Origin: Psychrobacter sp. PG1
Lineage (GTDB): Bacteria; Pseudomonadota; Gammaproteobacteria; Pseudomonadales; Moraxellaceae
Assembly: GCF_014897815.1 (NCBI RefSeq)
Contig: NZ_JABUZG010000039.1
Location: forward strand, 1-64,000
Direction of reading: 5' to 3'
DNA length: 64,000 nt
Part shown: positions 9,475 through 18,865 of the stretch, one piece after another
How positions within the stretch are numbered: the first letter of the stretch is position 1
How the letters are laid out: each line of letters starts with the position of its first letter
Notes under the pieces: generated by a model
The model's database searches: none
Told to the model about the DNA's origin: nothing
What the model saw: only the letters and a program-made list of their open reading frames with translations
Made by a program: the position numbers and the translations under genes

Positions 9475-9741
9475 GATGATGTGCTCGCAGCTTTCGAAGG
9501 CATTTTTAGGAAGCTGGGGATTGTATCATATCAAGCTATTAATACTGACATGAGCGACTAAGATTCCTTGTAAAAGCTGACTGTTTAACGACTAAATATT
9601 GGGCGTTAAAGTAAGCAACTGAATCACGAAGCCGTAAGTTAGGGTTTTATTCATGATAATTTGACTACTAACAACGTTTACGTATTTACCTAACCAACTT
9701 TTGTTGCTACATTAAAGAACTGAATATATTTGGTTCGCCTT

Positions 9742-12522
9742 ATGTCGCTCTATCAGCTCAAGTCTCAATTTCAAGATCAATTGCGTCCCATTAGCGATGC
9801 ATTGGTTGAGCAAAAGGTTACCGCTAACCAAGTGACCGTATCAGCCATCTTATTGAGCCTTGGTACGGCGTATGTCATTGCTAAACCTGCGCAAAATCAG
9901 CCTAGACTCTGGTTGCTGTTGCCATCATCTCTCTTTGTACGCATGGCGCTCAATGCGATCGATGGCATGATGGCACGCGAGCACGGGCAAGCTTCTAAAC
10001 TTGGCGCAGTGCTTAATGAAGTGGGCGATATCGTGGCTGATACGGCGCTTATCGCAAGTCTTGCCCCGCATGTTGCGAATGATAATGCGCAAGCGTCGAC
10101 AGTCAATTTACCAAACCGTATATCAATCCATCAGCCACATATTGTCGGTCTAATCGTGCTTAGTATTGGCACTGAATTGCTAGCGATAATTAGTAATAAA
10201 AGCTTAAATGTTCGGGCGAATCAAGGGCCGTTAGGCAAAAGTGATCGTGCTTTTGTGCTCGGTGTGCTTGGCACTGTTATGGCAATTAAAGCACCGATCG
10301 CGCTATCTCATATGAGAGTAGGACAATTATTTATAGTGACAGAAGCGCTACTACTTAAAACCTGCCTTAATCGACTGCGTTATATGGCAGACTTATACTT
10401 GATGCGTAAACCACCTGTGCTACGCTCAAACCGTTTAGACAGTCTTGAGTCAATACCAGAATCATCGTATCAATCTATTTCGTTTATCGATTGCCAAGCG
10501 ATTATTGATCAACCTGATACGCTATCTCCCAATACCTTTTCGTCAAATCTTCCTTTATTAAATGCCCATCTATCAAACTCTGCTGCTAAAACGTCCCTTT
10601 TGGAGTCCCAGACAATGCCCGCTATTTCTAAAAATCCCCAGTCTACCAATGCCAAAGCTGCCCCAAACAAGGTTAGCGATGACCTTCATCTATCATCGTC
10701 TGAAGTTATTAGCGGTGAAAGTTGCTACAACGCGTATGATGGCACGGCAATCTATTATCGCTATTGGTTGACGATGCCTTTAGAGAATGTCAAACAAGCC
10801 GGTCAGCAACACACACAACAGCGCCAAGTCATTCTGTTACATCGTGGTCATGAGCATTCGGGACGCTTAGCAAAACTTGGGGAACAATTTGCAAAAGCTG
10901 GCTATCAAGTATTTGCTTGGGATGCGCGTGGTAATGGGCGCTCAGGTGGTATCAAGGATCATGCCGAAAGCGTCACCGAGCTGGAGCGCGATTTAGACGG
11001 TTTTGTGCAACTGGTTATCGGGCAAACGGGCATTGCTATTGAGGATACATTAATCGTCGCCAGCAGTATCGGCGCGGTACTCGCCGCAGCATGGGTACAT
11101 GATTATGCCCCCAATATTCGCGGGATGATATTGGGTACGCCAGCGTTGAGTATTCGCTTGTACATACCATTTGCCATACCATCGCTAAAGGTAGCTCGCG
11201 CGCTTGGACTGATGTCACGCGTGAGCAGCTACGTCAAGGCGCAAGTCTTAACGCATGATAAAGACGCACAGCAAGCTTATAATGCCGATCCGCTGATATC
11301 GAATAGCATCTCGACCGACTTGCTCATCGATACGCATGCAACGGGTCAACGCTTGCTCGATGATGCGGGTGCTATCACCGTGCCAACCTTTATATTATGT
11401 GCGGGTAAGGATTACGTGGTCGATAAACAGGCAGAGCGCGATTTTTATGAGGCCATCAATACCACTGATAAACGCTGGCAATTATATCCAGATAGCTACC
11501 ATGCGATCTTTCATGAGACCAATAAGGCAGACGTCTTCGCGGATTGTATCGATTTCGCTGAGCAGGTATTCAGTACCGATGTTAAAGCGCCTGATTTAAG
11601 CGCGGCTCATCTTAATAGTGCCAGTAAAGATAAAGTTGACCGCTTAGCGATTAAACCCTTTAACCCAAGCTTTGCCATTACCCGATTCGCCATGCAAAAA
11701 TTTGGTCATGTCAGCGATGCGATTGCCACAGGACTGGAGCATGGATTTGACTCGGGTCATTCGCTTGATCACGTGTACTATAATCAGCCGAGTGGGCAGA
11801 ATAAATTTGGTCAGGCAGTCGATAAGTTTTATTTAAGCAATATCGGTTGGCAAGGGATTCGTATTCGCCGTGAGCATATATTGGAGCTGGCACGTGAAGC
11901 TCTGGCAGATATTGAAGACAAAAATCAGAGCAGTACTAAACCATACCAACCAAAACTACTCGATATCGCTAGTGGACATGGCTTTTATGCCTTTGATTTA
12001 CTGACAGAGTTTACCAAATTGCATGCTGAGCTACGTGATTACGAGATGCATAATATCCAAGCGTTACAGGCAAAGGCGGAGCAGTTAGAGATTACTGATC
12101 GCGTGATGACTTGTCAAAAAGATGCGTTTGACCCTGCCAGTTATTCTTATTTACAGAAGGAAAGTGACAATACTAAAGGCCTTGACGATAAAAAATTTGA
12201 TATCGCCATTGCTTCTGGGGTTTTTGAATTATTTTCTGACAATACACTACCAGCGACGGCATTGGCAGGTATTTATGAAAGTTTAAAATCCAGTGGTTAT
12301 TTACTTTATACCAATCAGCCTTGGCATCCTGAGCAGGAATTTATCAGTAAAACTTTAAACAATCATCACGGTAGTAGTTGGGTGATGCGCTGTCGCTCGC
12401 AAGCGGAAATGGATCAATTGGTTGAAAATGCTGGCTTTAAAAAAGTCGCTATGCGTATTGATCGCTTTGGTATTTTTACCGTGTCGCTAGCGATTAAAAC
12501 AGTACCGACCACTGATGAATGA
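9742..12522 (+). CDS. YnbA-YnbC fusion: CDP-alcohol phosphatidyltransferase / hydrolase / methyltransferase
   Basis: Three enzymes in one 926-residue chain. Residues 1 to about 220: CDP-alcohol phosphatidyltransferase with several membrane helices; its motif is N71xxDG..AR..G88xxxN92xxxD96, with the first and third canonical Asp replaced by Asn, as I recall also for E. coli YnbA. Residues about 220-320 are a polar Ser/Pro/Gln-rich linker. Residues about 325-620 are an S33-type alpha/beta hydrolase: HRGHEHSG, ARGNGRSGG, nucleophile Ser442 in ASSIG, likely Asp in CAGKDYVVD and His in SYHAIFHE. Residues about 690-920 are a SAM methyltransferase (motif I LLDIASGHGFY). In E. coli ynbA and ynbC are separate genes; here they are joined without a stop. 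A TTG 12 bases upstream is an alternative start; neither start has a strong ribosome site. It heads an operon with the next two genes. Substrate unknown, presumably phospholipid modification. Confidence 0.85.
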   Translation: MSLYQLKSQFQDQLRPISDALVEQKVTANQVTVSAILLSLGTAYVIAKPAQNQPRLWLLLPSSLFVRMALNAIDGMMAREHGQASKLGAVLNEVGDIVADTALIASLAPHVANDNAQASTVNLPNRISIHQPHIVGLIVLSIGTELLAIISNKSLNVRANQGPLGKSDRAFVLGVLGTVMAIKAPIALSHMRVGQLFIVTEALLLKTCLNRLRYMADLYLMRKPPVLRSNRLDSLESIPESSYQSISFIDCQAIIDQPDTLSPNTFSSNLPLLNAHLSNSAAKTSLLESQTMPAISKNPQSTNAKAAPNKVSDDLHLSSSEVISGESCYNAYDGTAIYYRYWLTMPLENVKQAGQQHTQQRQVILLHRGHEHSGRLAKLGEQFAKAGYQVFAWDARGNGRSGGIKDHAESVTELERDLDGFVQLVIGQTGIAIEDTLIVASSIGAVLAAAWVHDYAPNIRGMILGTPALSIRLYIPFAIPSLKVARALGLMSRVSSYVKAQVLTHDKDAQQAYNADPLISNSISTDLLIDTHATGQRLLDDAGAITVPTFILCAGKDYVVDKQAERDFYEAINTTDKRWQLYPDSYHAIFHETNKADVFADCIDFAEQVFSTDVKAPDLSAAHLNSASKDKVDRLAIKPFNPSFAITRFAMQKFGHVSDAIATGLEHGFDSGHSLDHVYYNQPSGQNKFGQAVDKFYLSNIGWQGIRIRREHILELAREALADIEDKNQSSTKPYQPKLLDIASGHGFYAFDLLTEFTKLHAELRDYEMHNIQALQAKAEQLEITDRVMTCQKDAFDPASYSYLQKESDNTKGLDDKKFDIAIASGVFELFSDNTLPATALAGIYESLKSSGYLLYTNQPWHPEQEFISKTLNNHHGSSWVMRCRSQAEMDQLVENAGFKKVAMRIDRFGIFTVSLAIKTVPTTDE

Positions 12523-12525
12523 TAG

Positions 12526-13728
12526 ATGAATAATCAAAGCGCCAAGCCTTATGAGCGTGTGCAACTTTTTTCAGGGGGCGGTTCACGTTTCGCCTATTAT
12601 TTGGGCAGCTATGCGGCATTGGTTGCTCATGATTTGAAGCCAGATGTCATCGTCGGCACTTGCGGTGGCAGTCTGTCGGCTTATTTGGTCAATCTAGCGC
12701 CTGATCCTAAGGATTTGCAGGCGCTCATGTGCAGTCGTGAGTTGTATCATGTCATTACGGCAATCAGACATGTTGCGCCAGACGAAGCCAATAAACGTTT
12801 AAAAATACGTTATATGATGCAGGCGCTTAAACGTTGGCACTTGTCACGGCAGGTTTCTAACCGCCAAAAACAGCAGCAAGCAGATAACTATGAGCGACTA
12901 TTAAATGAGTTGCAGCAGTTGGCGATGTTTCGGATAGATAACGAGGGGCAATGGCTAGATGAATTGTCTCATTTTTCTCCCAATCACAATAATCTGTATA
13001 ATCCTACCGTGCCAGAGATAGCTATTATCGCCAGTCGACTCTATCAAGTACCCAATCAATCCTTTAATCAGATGCCTACTGCTGATAGTTCTGTTTACGA
13101 TGAGTTTAAACTACAAGAGTTATTATTTGCCCCGCCGCGATTGGCAGCATCAGAGCACTTTGAGCAAATACTTAACTCACCAGTGCATACGTTTGCCGAT
13201 AGGCGTATCCATCAGTCAGTAAATATCGTAAAGCAGTGGGAATTCAATCCAGCGGTTCGTGCTTCTATGGCAGATATGTATTATCTACCGCCAACGCATA
13301 TTGAAACGCTTGGTTGGTGCTTGGGCGGAGTGATTAATCTGACACCGATTGAGCTGGCGTGTCAACTGGGACAGACGGTATTTGCAGAGACCAAGGCAGG
13401 TTATGATTCATGGCTGGCGGCACCAGCGATTCAGCGCGTTTTTGGTTTTGACCCCAATGAGCGTTTGGCACAGGTGCATGGTTATCAGCCAATGAAAACG
13501 TCATCACTTGTGAAGTCAGAAAGAAATAGCCGTCAATTGCATTGGTTGCCCTTTGCAGATAACGGTCAGCAGTTGGCAGGACAGCATGTACAAAAGCGTT
13601 TTAATATCAGACAAATGACAGTTGAGCTTATTCACAGTGACTATGATGGCTTTGTGCAGCAAATACAGGCGCAGTGGCAGTATGGCTATCAGCGTACAGC
13701 TGACTATATACGGCAGCAGGGTCTATGA
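12526..13728 (+). CDS. Patatin-like phospholipase-fold protein with Cys nucleophile position
   Basis: Patatin-like fold (400 aa). The glycine-rich oxyanion loop SGGGSRFAYYLG (residues 16-27) and the nucleophile elbow VGTCGGSLSAYLV (43-55) are in the expected order. In the elbow the GxSxG serine is replaced by Cys46 (codon TGC); Ser49 lies three residues on. The remaining 340 residues are not recognisable, with scattered Trp/Gln-rich parts and no signal peptide or membrane segment. The ATG begins 3 bases after the stop of the YnbA-YnbC fusion, and its stop overlaps the next gene, so it is translationally coupled. It probably acts on or binds the lipid handled by that fusion; whether it is a catalytically active lipase is uncertain. 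Confidence 0.75.
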   Translation: MNNQSAKPYERVQLFSGGGSRFAYYLGSYAALVAHDLKPDVIVGTCGGSLSAYLVNLAPDPKDLQALMCSRELYHVITAIRHVAPDEANKRLKIRYMMQALKRWHLSRQVSNRQKQQQADNYERLLNELQQLAMFRIDNEGQWLDELSHFSPNHNNLYNPTVPEIAIIASRLYQVPNQSFNQMPTADSSVYDEFKLQELLFAPPRLAASEHFEQILNSPVHTFADRRIHQSVNIVKQWEFNPAVRASMADMYYLPPTHIETLGWCLGGVINLTPIELACQLGQTVFAETKAGYDSWLAAPAIQRVFGFDPNERLAQVHGYQPMKTSSLVKSERNSRQLHWLPFADNGQQLAGQHVQKRFNIRQMTVELIHSDYDGFVQQIQAQWQYGYQRTADYIRQQGL

Positions 13729-14552
13729 ACGCACAAATGAAAAATATTACACAATCTACTTCCACTCATAAGCCATCGCATCTTATCGTTTTTGGCGGTA
13801 CGAGTGGACTTGGCTTGGCGTTGGCGCTGCATCATCAGGCGCTTGGCTGGCAAGTAAGCGTGGTTGGTCATAGTATGGAGAAGATAGATAATATCAATAG
13901 TCAGTATCCTAATATTGTCACTTATTGCTGTGATTTGATGGATAGTGTGCAAACACAAAGTTTGTTAGAGAGCCTGTCAGATATCAGCTTTCAAAGAGTG
14001 ATTTATAGCGCTGGTAGTTACACTAACGAGCGTGTCCATCGTCTCAATCAAGCGGACAGCGATAAAATGCTCGCGATTAATTTTCAAGCCTTTGAGCAGG
14101 TTTTTAGGTGGGCAAGCGAGCAGTTAAAGCAACAAAGATATTCATCAGATTTCAACGAAAATAACAGACTAAGCTTGATTTGTATCGCGTCTATCGCCGG
14201 TACTATGGATTATCCTTATGCCAGCCTTTACGCCAAAAGCAAACGTGCCATGATTGCGACTGCCAGCGCTTATCGAGCGGCACTTGCGCCGTATCATATT
14301 CAAGTCAACTGCATCGCCTCAGGTTATATCGATACTCAAGCATTACGCGATTTGAATGACGGCGATGCCAGTCATAAGCCATTCATAATGAATACGCAAA
14401 CGGCGGTGAAGCATGTTATGCAAGCCATTGATAAAAATATTGAGCTGGCCATATTTCCATGCTCCATGCGCTATATCACACGGGCGCTGAATCATTTACC
14501 TAAGCCTATGCTTAACTGGATATTGCGCAGTAAATTGGATAAAATTACTTGA
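13725..14552 (+). CDS. Short-chain dehydrogenase/reductase (SDR)
   Basis: Classical SDR, 275 residues. The cofactor motif FGGTSGLGLA (residues 24-33) is the TGxxxGxG loop, CDLMD (about 69-73) is the adenine-binding acidic turn, and the catalytic Ser (CIASIAG) and YAKSK (Tyr/Lys) at about 151-173 are all present. It overlaps the patatin-like gene by 4 bases (ATGA), so it is coupled to it. As the third gene of a lipid-modification operon it likely oxidises or reduces a lipid head group or acyl intermediate; the substrate cannot be inferred. It converges with the cytidylyltransferase gene, only 7 bases apart and with no obvious terminator between. Confidence 0.85.
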   Translation: MNAQMKNITQSTSTHKPSHLIVFGGTSGLGLALALHHQALGWQVSVVGHSMEKIDNINSQYPNIVTYCCDLMDSVQTQSLLESLSDISFQRVIYSAGSYTNERVHRLNQADSDKMLAINFQAFEQVFRWASEQLKQQRYSSDFNENNRLSLICIASIAGTMDYPYASLYAKSKRAMIATASAYRAALAPYHIQVNCIASGYIDTQALRDLNDGDASHKPFIMNTQTAVKHVMQAIDKNIELAIFPCSMRYITRALNHLPKPMLNWILRSKLDKIT

Positions 14553-14559
14553 TAACAGG

Positions 14560-15453
14560 TTACCCAAGCAGCCAATAAAACAAGGTAAATAGCGGCACGC
14601 CAATGAGCAAGCTATCTACTCTGTCTAATACGCCGCCATGTCCGGCGAGCATCGTACCCGTGTCTTTAACCCCATGCTGACGTTTAAAGGCGGACTCTAA
14701 TAAATCTCCAGCGATACCACTGACCGCTAAGCCGTAAGCGGCTAATAAGCAAATCCACCAGTTAAAAGGCGTGAGCCAAATGCCTAATAGCGTTGCCAAT
14801 ATCGCTGCTAGCATACTGCCGAAAAGAGCGCCTTCGATACTTTTATTCGGGCTAATGGTTGGGGCAAGACCACGCCTAAACAGCTTGTGACCAAGCAATC
14901 GTCCGCATAAATACTGGGCAATATCATTAAATTGACTGGCGAATAACACAAAAAATAAAACGCCATACTGCTCGCGCTGCCAGATTAATTGTTGTAAAGC
15001 AATGAGACTGACAATCATTGTGATAACAGCAAAGCTAAAGATTAGGTCTAACCGATTTAGACGCGTATAAGCTGGAGTAGAATGGGAAGAGGTTTGGCTA
15101 AAAGGCAATATCTTGGGTTGTAGACCGCGCGCTTGCAGTTTCTCAATCAGCACAGCTTTGTTGCGCAGACACCATAAGCGTTTGATCTCATAGCCGCCAC
15201 GCAGACCAATTAAAACGAAAAAAGCGATGAGCAGCCACTGGTAAGGGTATGTGTGAGCCTGTAAGGGTTGGCTATGATCCGTTACCTTAGCGATAACATA
15301 ACACGCGCAAAGCGCCGCTAACATGAGCCACCATGAGCGTGCGATTAAATAGATTTTCGGTAAGCGCTGACGTAAGCGAGGTAGGGCAAGTATCGCCCAA
15401 ACCGAACTGACGACTAACATTAGAACGATCACAAATCGTAAATCAGAAGCCAT
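14560..15453 (-). CDS. Phosphatidate cytidylyltransferase (CdsA/YnbB type)
   Basis: Integral membrane enzyme making CDP-diacylglycerol from CTP and phosphatidic acid. The CdsA signature is complete near the C-terminus: SAFKRQHGVKDTGTMLAGHG followed by GVLDRVDS, with the metal-binding Asp residues. Eight or so hydrophobic segments are seen; length 297, close to E. coli YnbB. Its placement opposite the YnbA-YnbC fusion operon suggests it supplies CDP-activated lipid to that CDP-alcohol phosphatidyltransferase rather than being the main housekeeping cdsA, which is usually beside uppS and dxr. The CdsA family is certain; the YnbB role is inferred from context. Confidence 0.85.
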   Translation of the reverse strand: MASDLRFVIVLMLVVSSVWAILALPRLRQRLPKIYLIARSWWLMLAALCACYVIAKVTDHSQPLQAHTYPYQWLLIAFFVLIGLRGGYEIKRLWCLRNKAVLIEKLQARGLQPKILPFSQTSSHSTPAYTRLNRLDLIFSFAVITMIVSLIALQQLIWQREQYGVLFFVLFASQFNDIAQYLCGRLLGHKLFRRGLAPTISPNKSIEGALFGSMLAAILATLLGIWLTPFNWWICLLAAYGLAVSGIAGDLLESAFKRQHGVKDTGTMLAGHGGVLDRVDSLLIGVPLFTLFYWLLG

Positions 15454-15531
15454 GTTTTTAGCACTTTGAGGTCAATAGAAAACGGTGGATTACCGTTTTG
15501 TCATGGCTAGAGTGGCAGCTTCCAATTGCTG

Positions 15532-17439
15532 TTAGATGTTAGCAACTGTATTTACCACTCTAGCCTCTGTGTCATCGATTATAGGCTGAAGCAGCCAATC
15601 AATGCCACCCTCTTTGCTACCTGTTTTGTCAGCTTCTCTCAACTTCGATAATGGCGCAATCACACTGGTTTGAGGTGTGGATGCCAAATGTGGATAGTCT
15701 TGACGATAGTGACCACCGCGACTCTCATAACGCTGATAAGCTGACTGAATAACCAATGTGGCTAATTGTAATTGTCGTGCTAATTGAAATAGTGTCAGCT
15801 CATTAGCAGTGATAGTACTATCTAAAGTACTCATACTGGACTGATTTAACCTAGTTTTTTCAAGCCATTGCTGTATCTGTATTAACATTTGCTCTAATGA
15901 TTCGGCATTTCGGGTGATACCCATATAGGAAGTCATTAAAACTTTCAATTCTGTGACTATTTTGCCAGCATAATCATGGGTAATGATATCAGTGTCATCA
16001 CAATGAGATAAATTAAATAGAATGGTAGGAGAAGAAGGAAGCTTAATAGTTTGAATATCTTTGAGCGTTGGTGCTGTCCAAATGGCAGTTGCTAATAAAT
16101 CTGAGTGATCATAACTGGTAACGTGATTTAGATTTTCTAATGCTTTTAAATATCGCGGTAAGTCAGCAGCGATATTGCGCCCAACGACTACGCATTCTAA
16201 AAGTGAATTACTTGCTAAGCGATTCGCACCATGCAAACCTGTATAGGCAACTTCGCCAGCTGCATAAAGCCCTGTCACATCGGTTACACCATTGGCGTCA
16301 GTAACCACGCCACCGCAACTATAATGCGCAGTCGGGGCAACGGGGATAGGTTCCCTAGTCATATCAATGCCGAGGTTGAATAATGTTTGATAAATCTGTG
16401 GGAAATGCTCCCGTAAAAATTGGTCTGGCAAATGACTGACATCTAAATGTACGTAGCCAAGTCCGTTATTACTGATCTGCTCAGCGATGGCGCGAGCGAC
16501 TATATCGCGTGGTGCCAATTCTGCTCGCTCATCAATTTCTAACATAAAGCGCTTGCCAGATTGCGGACAGGTCAGCCGTCCACCTTCGCCGCGTAGTGCT
16601 TCAGATATTAAAAAACTGCTGTCTGCCATTGCTAAGCCCGTCGGATGAAATTGGATAAATTCTAAATTTGCTAAGCGGCAGCCCGCTTGCCATGCCATCA
16701 TAACCCCATCGCCGACACAGACATTTGGTGCACTGGCACGCTTAAATAATTGACCCATGCCACCACTAGCCAGTACGACTGCGCGACTATAAAAAGTCAG
16801 TTGTCGTTGATTATTATGATCGAAAACTTGTGCCCCTTGGCATTGCTTATTTGGATTGGCACTGTTTGTTAAAAGGCTCAGCGCTTCATGATAAGGTGAA
16901 ATAGTGATATTGGCAGCGTTTTTCGCCTTTATAGTCAAGGCTTCCATAATGTGTCGACCAGTCGCATCATCCGCATGTGCGACCCGCCTGCAACCATGCC
17001 CGCCTTCTTTGGTTAAATGTAAGTCGGCAGTTTGTAGTTCAGTCTGTAGCTCGGTGAAAGGTTTTGTATTATCTTCTTGCGGTATTTGGGTAAAAGGCAC
17101 ACCTTGCTCACACAGCCATTGCACTGCCTGTTGCCCGGCACTTAAAATGCTGCTGGTATTATTAGCATCGCATAACCCTGCGCCAGCGATTAGGGTATCG
17201 GCAATATGGTCAGCGACAGAGTCCTCTTTATCCAAGCTTGCCGCGATGCCACCTTGGGCATAATGACTGGAGCAAATCTCTAAGGCGGCTTTGCTCAATA
17301 CAGTAATATTCAGCGATTTTGGTAATGCTAGAGCTGTGCTTAAGCCCGCTAATCCCGCGCCAATGATAAGTACGTCAGTTTGTACCATAGCAGCAGGGCT
17401 ATCGAGACCTAATGATTCCGCTGTCAATGCCGTGCTCAT
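15532..17439 (-). CDS. nadB: L-aspartate oxidase (NadB)
   Basis: First enzyme of de novo NAD synthesis: FAD-dependent oxidation of L-aspartate to iminoaspartate. FAD motif GAGLAG at residues 27-32; family motifs SSHYAQGGIAA, GGHGCRRVAHADDATG (active-site loop), EFIQFHPTGLA, and GANRLASNSLLECVV are all present. The C-terminal helical domain is longer than usual and partly divergent, giving 635 residues against about 540 in E. coli. I start it at the ATG at 17439, one base after the nadA stop; longer frames would run into nadA. It is therefore co-transcribed with nadA from the operator-controlled promoter at 18666-18693. NadB hands unstable iminoaspartate to NadA. Confidence 0.93.
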   Translation of the reverse strand: MSTALTAESLGLDSPAAMVQTDVLIIGAGLAGLSTALALPKSLNITVLSKAALEICSSHYAQGGIAASLDKEDSVADHIADTLIAGAGLCDANNTSSILSAGQQAVQWLCEQGVPFTQIPQEDNTKPFTELQTELQTADLHLTKEGGHGCRRVAHADDATGRHIMEALTIKAKNAANITISPYHEALSLLTNSANPNKQCQGAQVFDHNNQRQLTFYSRAVVLASGGMGQLFKRASAPNVCVGDGVMMAWQAGCRLANLEFIQFHPTGLAMADSSFLISEALRGEGGRLTCPQSGKRFMLEIDERAELAPRDIVARAIAEQISNNGLGYVHLDVSHLPDQFLREHFPQIYQTLFNLGIDMTREPIPVAPTAHYSCGGVVTDANGVTDVTGLYAAGEVAYTGLHGANRLASNSLLECVVVGRNIAADLPRYLKALENLNHVTSYDHSDLLATAIWTAPTLKDIQTIKLPSSPTILFNLSHCDDTDIITHDYAGKIVTELKVLMTSYMGITRNAESLEQMLIQIQQWLEKTRLNQSSMSTLDSTITANELTLFQLARQLQLATLVIQSAYQRYESRGGHYRQDYPHLASTPQTSVIAPLSKLREADKTGSKEGGIDWLLQPIIDDTEARVVNTVANI

Positions 17440-17440
17440 A

Positions 17441-18580
17441 TTAGGCAGCCCCGACATTGGCAAATAACTCACGGTCTTTGACAATATCGCCGCTCGTTGC
17501 CACACGTTGTTTTTGTGATTCGGCAAAATCAAGCATACGTTGCAAAGGCTTTTTAGCCGCGACTGCCAGCTCAGGCGTCATCAAAACTTCACCACTGCGC
17601 TGCATCAAGCACTGTTCAATACCTTTTAGACCATTCATTGCCATCCATGGACAAAATGCGCAACTCTTACAACTGGCGCTTTCACCCGCAGTAGGCGCAG
17701 CCAAGAAATGCTTATGTGGTGAGCGCTTTTGCATTTCGTGCAAAATACCCAAATCGGTGGCGACAATAAAGGTATCGGCATCCATCTCATAAGTCGATTG
17801 CAACAGCTTACTGGTCGAGCCGACCACATCGGCGAGCGCCACCACGCTATCAGGGGATTCAGGATGCACCAATACCCTAGCGTTTGGATGCTCCTCTTTT
17901 AATTGCATCAGCTCGGTCGCTTTAAACTCATTATGTACCAGACAAGAGCCTTGCCAAAGCAGCATATCTGCGCCAGTCTCAGCAGCAATATATTTACCTA
18001 AATGGCGATCAGGACCCCAAATAATTTTTTCACCATTCGCATGCAAATGGCGAATGATGTCGATGCCAACCGATGACGTCACCACCCAATCGGCACGGGC
18101 TTTGACGGCGGCGCTAGTATTGGCGTAAACCACGACTGTACGCTCAGGGTGAGCATCACAAAATGCGGAAAACTCGTCAGCAGGGCAGCCCAAATCAAGC
18201 GAACACTCGGCTTCTAGGTCTGGCATCAGTACGGTTTTTTCCATACTTAAGATTTTTGCGGATTCGCCCATAAAGCGGACGCCAGCGACCACTAACGTCT
18301 GGGCGCTATGCGCTTGCCCAAAGCGTGCCATCTCCAGCGAATCACCCACGCAACCGCCCGTTGCCAATGCCAAATCCTGAATAAAGGGGTCGACATAATA
18401 ATGGGCGACCAATACTGCATTATGCGCATTTAATAGCTGTTTAATGTTTTCCTCGACTATGAGACGTTCAGCACGCGGCAAGTCTGCTGGCATTTTAGCT
18501 TTGGCATATTCAATATTCATTTGAGTGGCAATGCGATTGTCATTACTCATGATGGGCGCGTCGTAAGGATAAGTTTTCAT
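17441..18580 (-). CDS. nadA: Quinolinate synthase (NadA)
   Basis: 4Fe-4S enzyme that condenses iminoaspartate with dihydroxyacetone phosphate to quinolinate. Motifs seen: [33 protein letters not shown], the cluster cysteines in DLGCPADEF and GSCLVHNEF, and the C-terminal [13 protein letters not shown] with a CxxCxxC arrangement. 379 residues. I choose the ATG at 18580 because AAAAGG lies 9 bases upstream; an upstream TTG at 18610 would add ten poorly conserved residues. First gene of the nadA-nadB operon, diverging from the NrtR-type regulator. Confidence 0.95.
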   Translation of the reverse strand: MKTYPYDAPIMSNDNRIATQMNIEYAKAKMPADLPRAERLIVEENIKQLLNAHNAVLVAHYYVDPFIQDLALATGGCVGDSLEMARFGQAHSAQTLVVAGVRFMGESAKILSMEKTVLMPDLEAECSLDLGCPADEFSAFCDAHPERTVVVYANTSAAVKARADWVVTSSVGIDIIRHLHANGEKIIWGPDRHLGKYIAAETGADMLLWQGSCLVHNEFKATELMQLKEEHPNARVLVHPESPDSVVALADVVGSTSKLLQSTYEMDADTFIVATDLGILHEMQKRSPHKHFLAAPTAGESASCKSCAFCPWMAMNGLKGIEQCLMQRSGEVLMTPELAVAAKKPLQRMLDFAESQKQRVATSGDIVKDRELFANVGAA

Positions 18581-18665
18581 AGATGCAAACCTTTTAGGCA
18601 GTAACGACAATCAATATGCCGCTAAAAATCAGTCAATTAATATCGCTGGCTAGTCAGATGTTTTA

Positions 18666-18693
18666 ATTATGCTCATTTTGAGCATAAATACAA
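18666..18693 (-). promoter_or_regulatory. nadA promoter overlapped by a 21-bp NrtR-type operator
   Basis: Perfect palindrome TTATGCTCA-TTT-TGAGCATAA at 18667-18687. On the minus strand it fills the spacer of a plausible sigma-70 promoter: -35 TTGTAT (18688-18693), 16-bp spacer, -10 CATAAT (18666-18671). A protein bound here would block RNA polymerase on nadA-nadB. The same core recurs before nadC. The binding protein is inferred to be the adjacent NrtR-type regulator. Confidence 0.8.
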
Positions 18694-18703
18694 GTATTTT
18701 TTA

Positions 18704-18732
18704 TACATTTATGATTTGTACATTTATGATTT
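18704..18732. repeat. Short tandem direct repeat upstream of nrtR
   Basis: The 14-mer TACATTTATGATTT occurs twice with a 15-bp period (18704-18717 and 18719-18732) in the nadA/nrtR intergenic region. Could be a promoter-proximal element or chance in AT-rich DNA. Confidence 0.5.
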
Positions 18733-18865
18733 ATAAAGACTCATTTTATATAATTACAACCACGAACTATGATAATCGTTGATTCAAGCTATACTGAGCA
18801 AATGGTCAACAGCTTAGCAGTTGAGCTTTATTTAATAATTAAAATAAAAGGTAATCACTAAAGTC

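Noticed and set aside
9955..10032. Asp-to-Asn changes in the CDP-alcohol phosphatidyltransferase motif (N71, N92) as a sign of decay
   Set aside because: As I recall, E. coli YnbA has Asn at the same two places, so this looks like a subfamily feature rather than damage.
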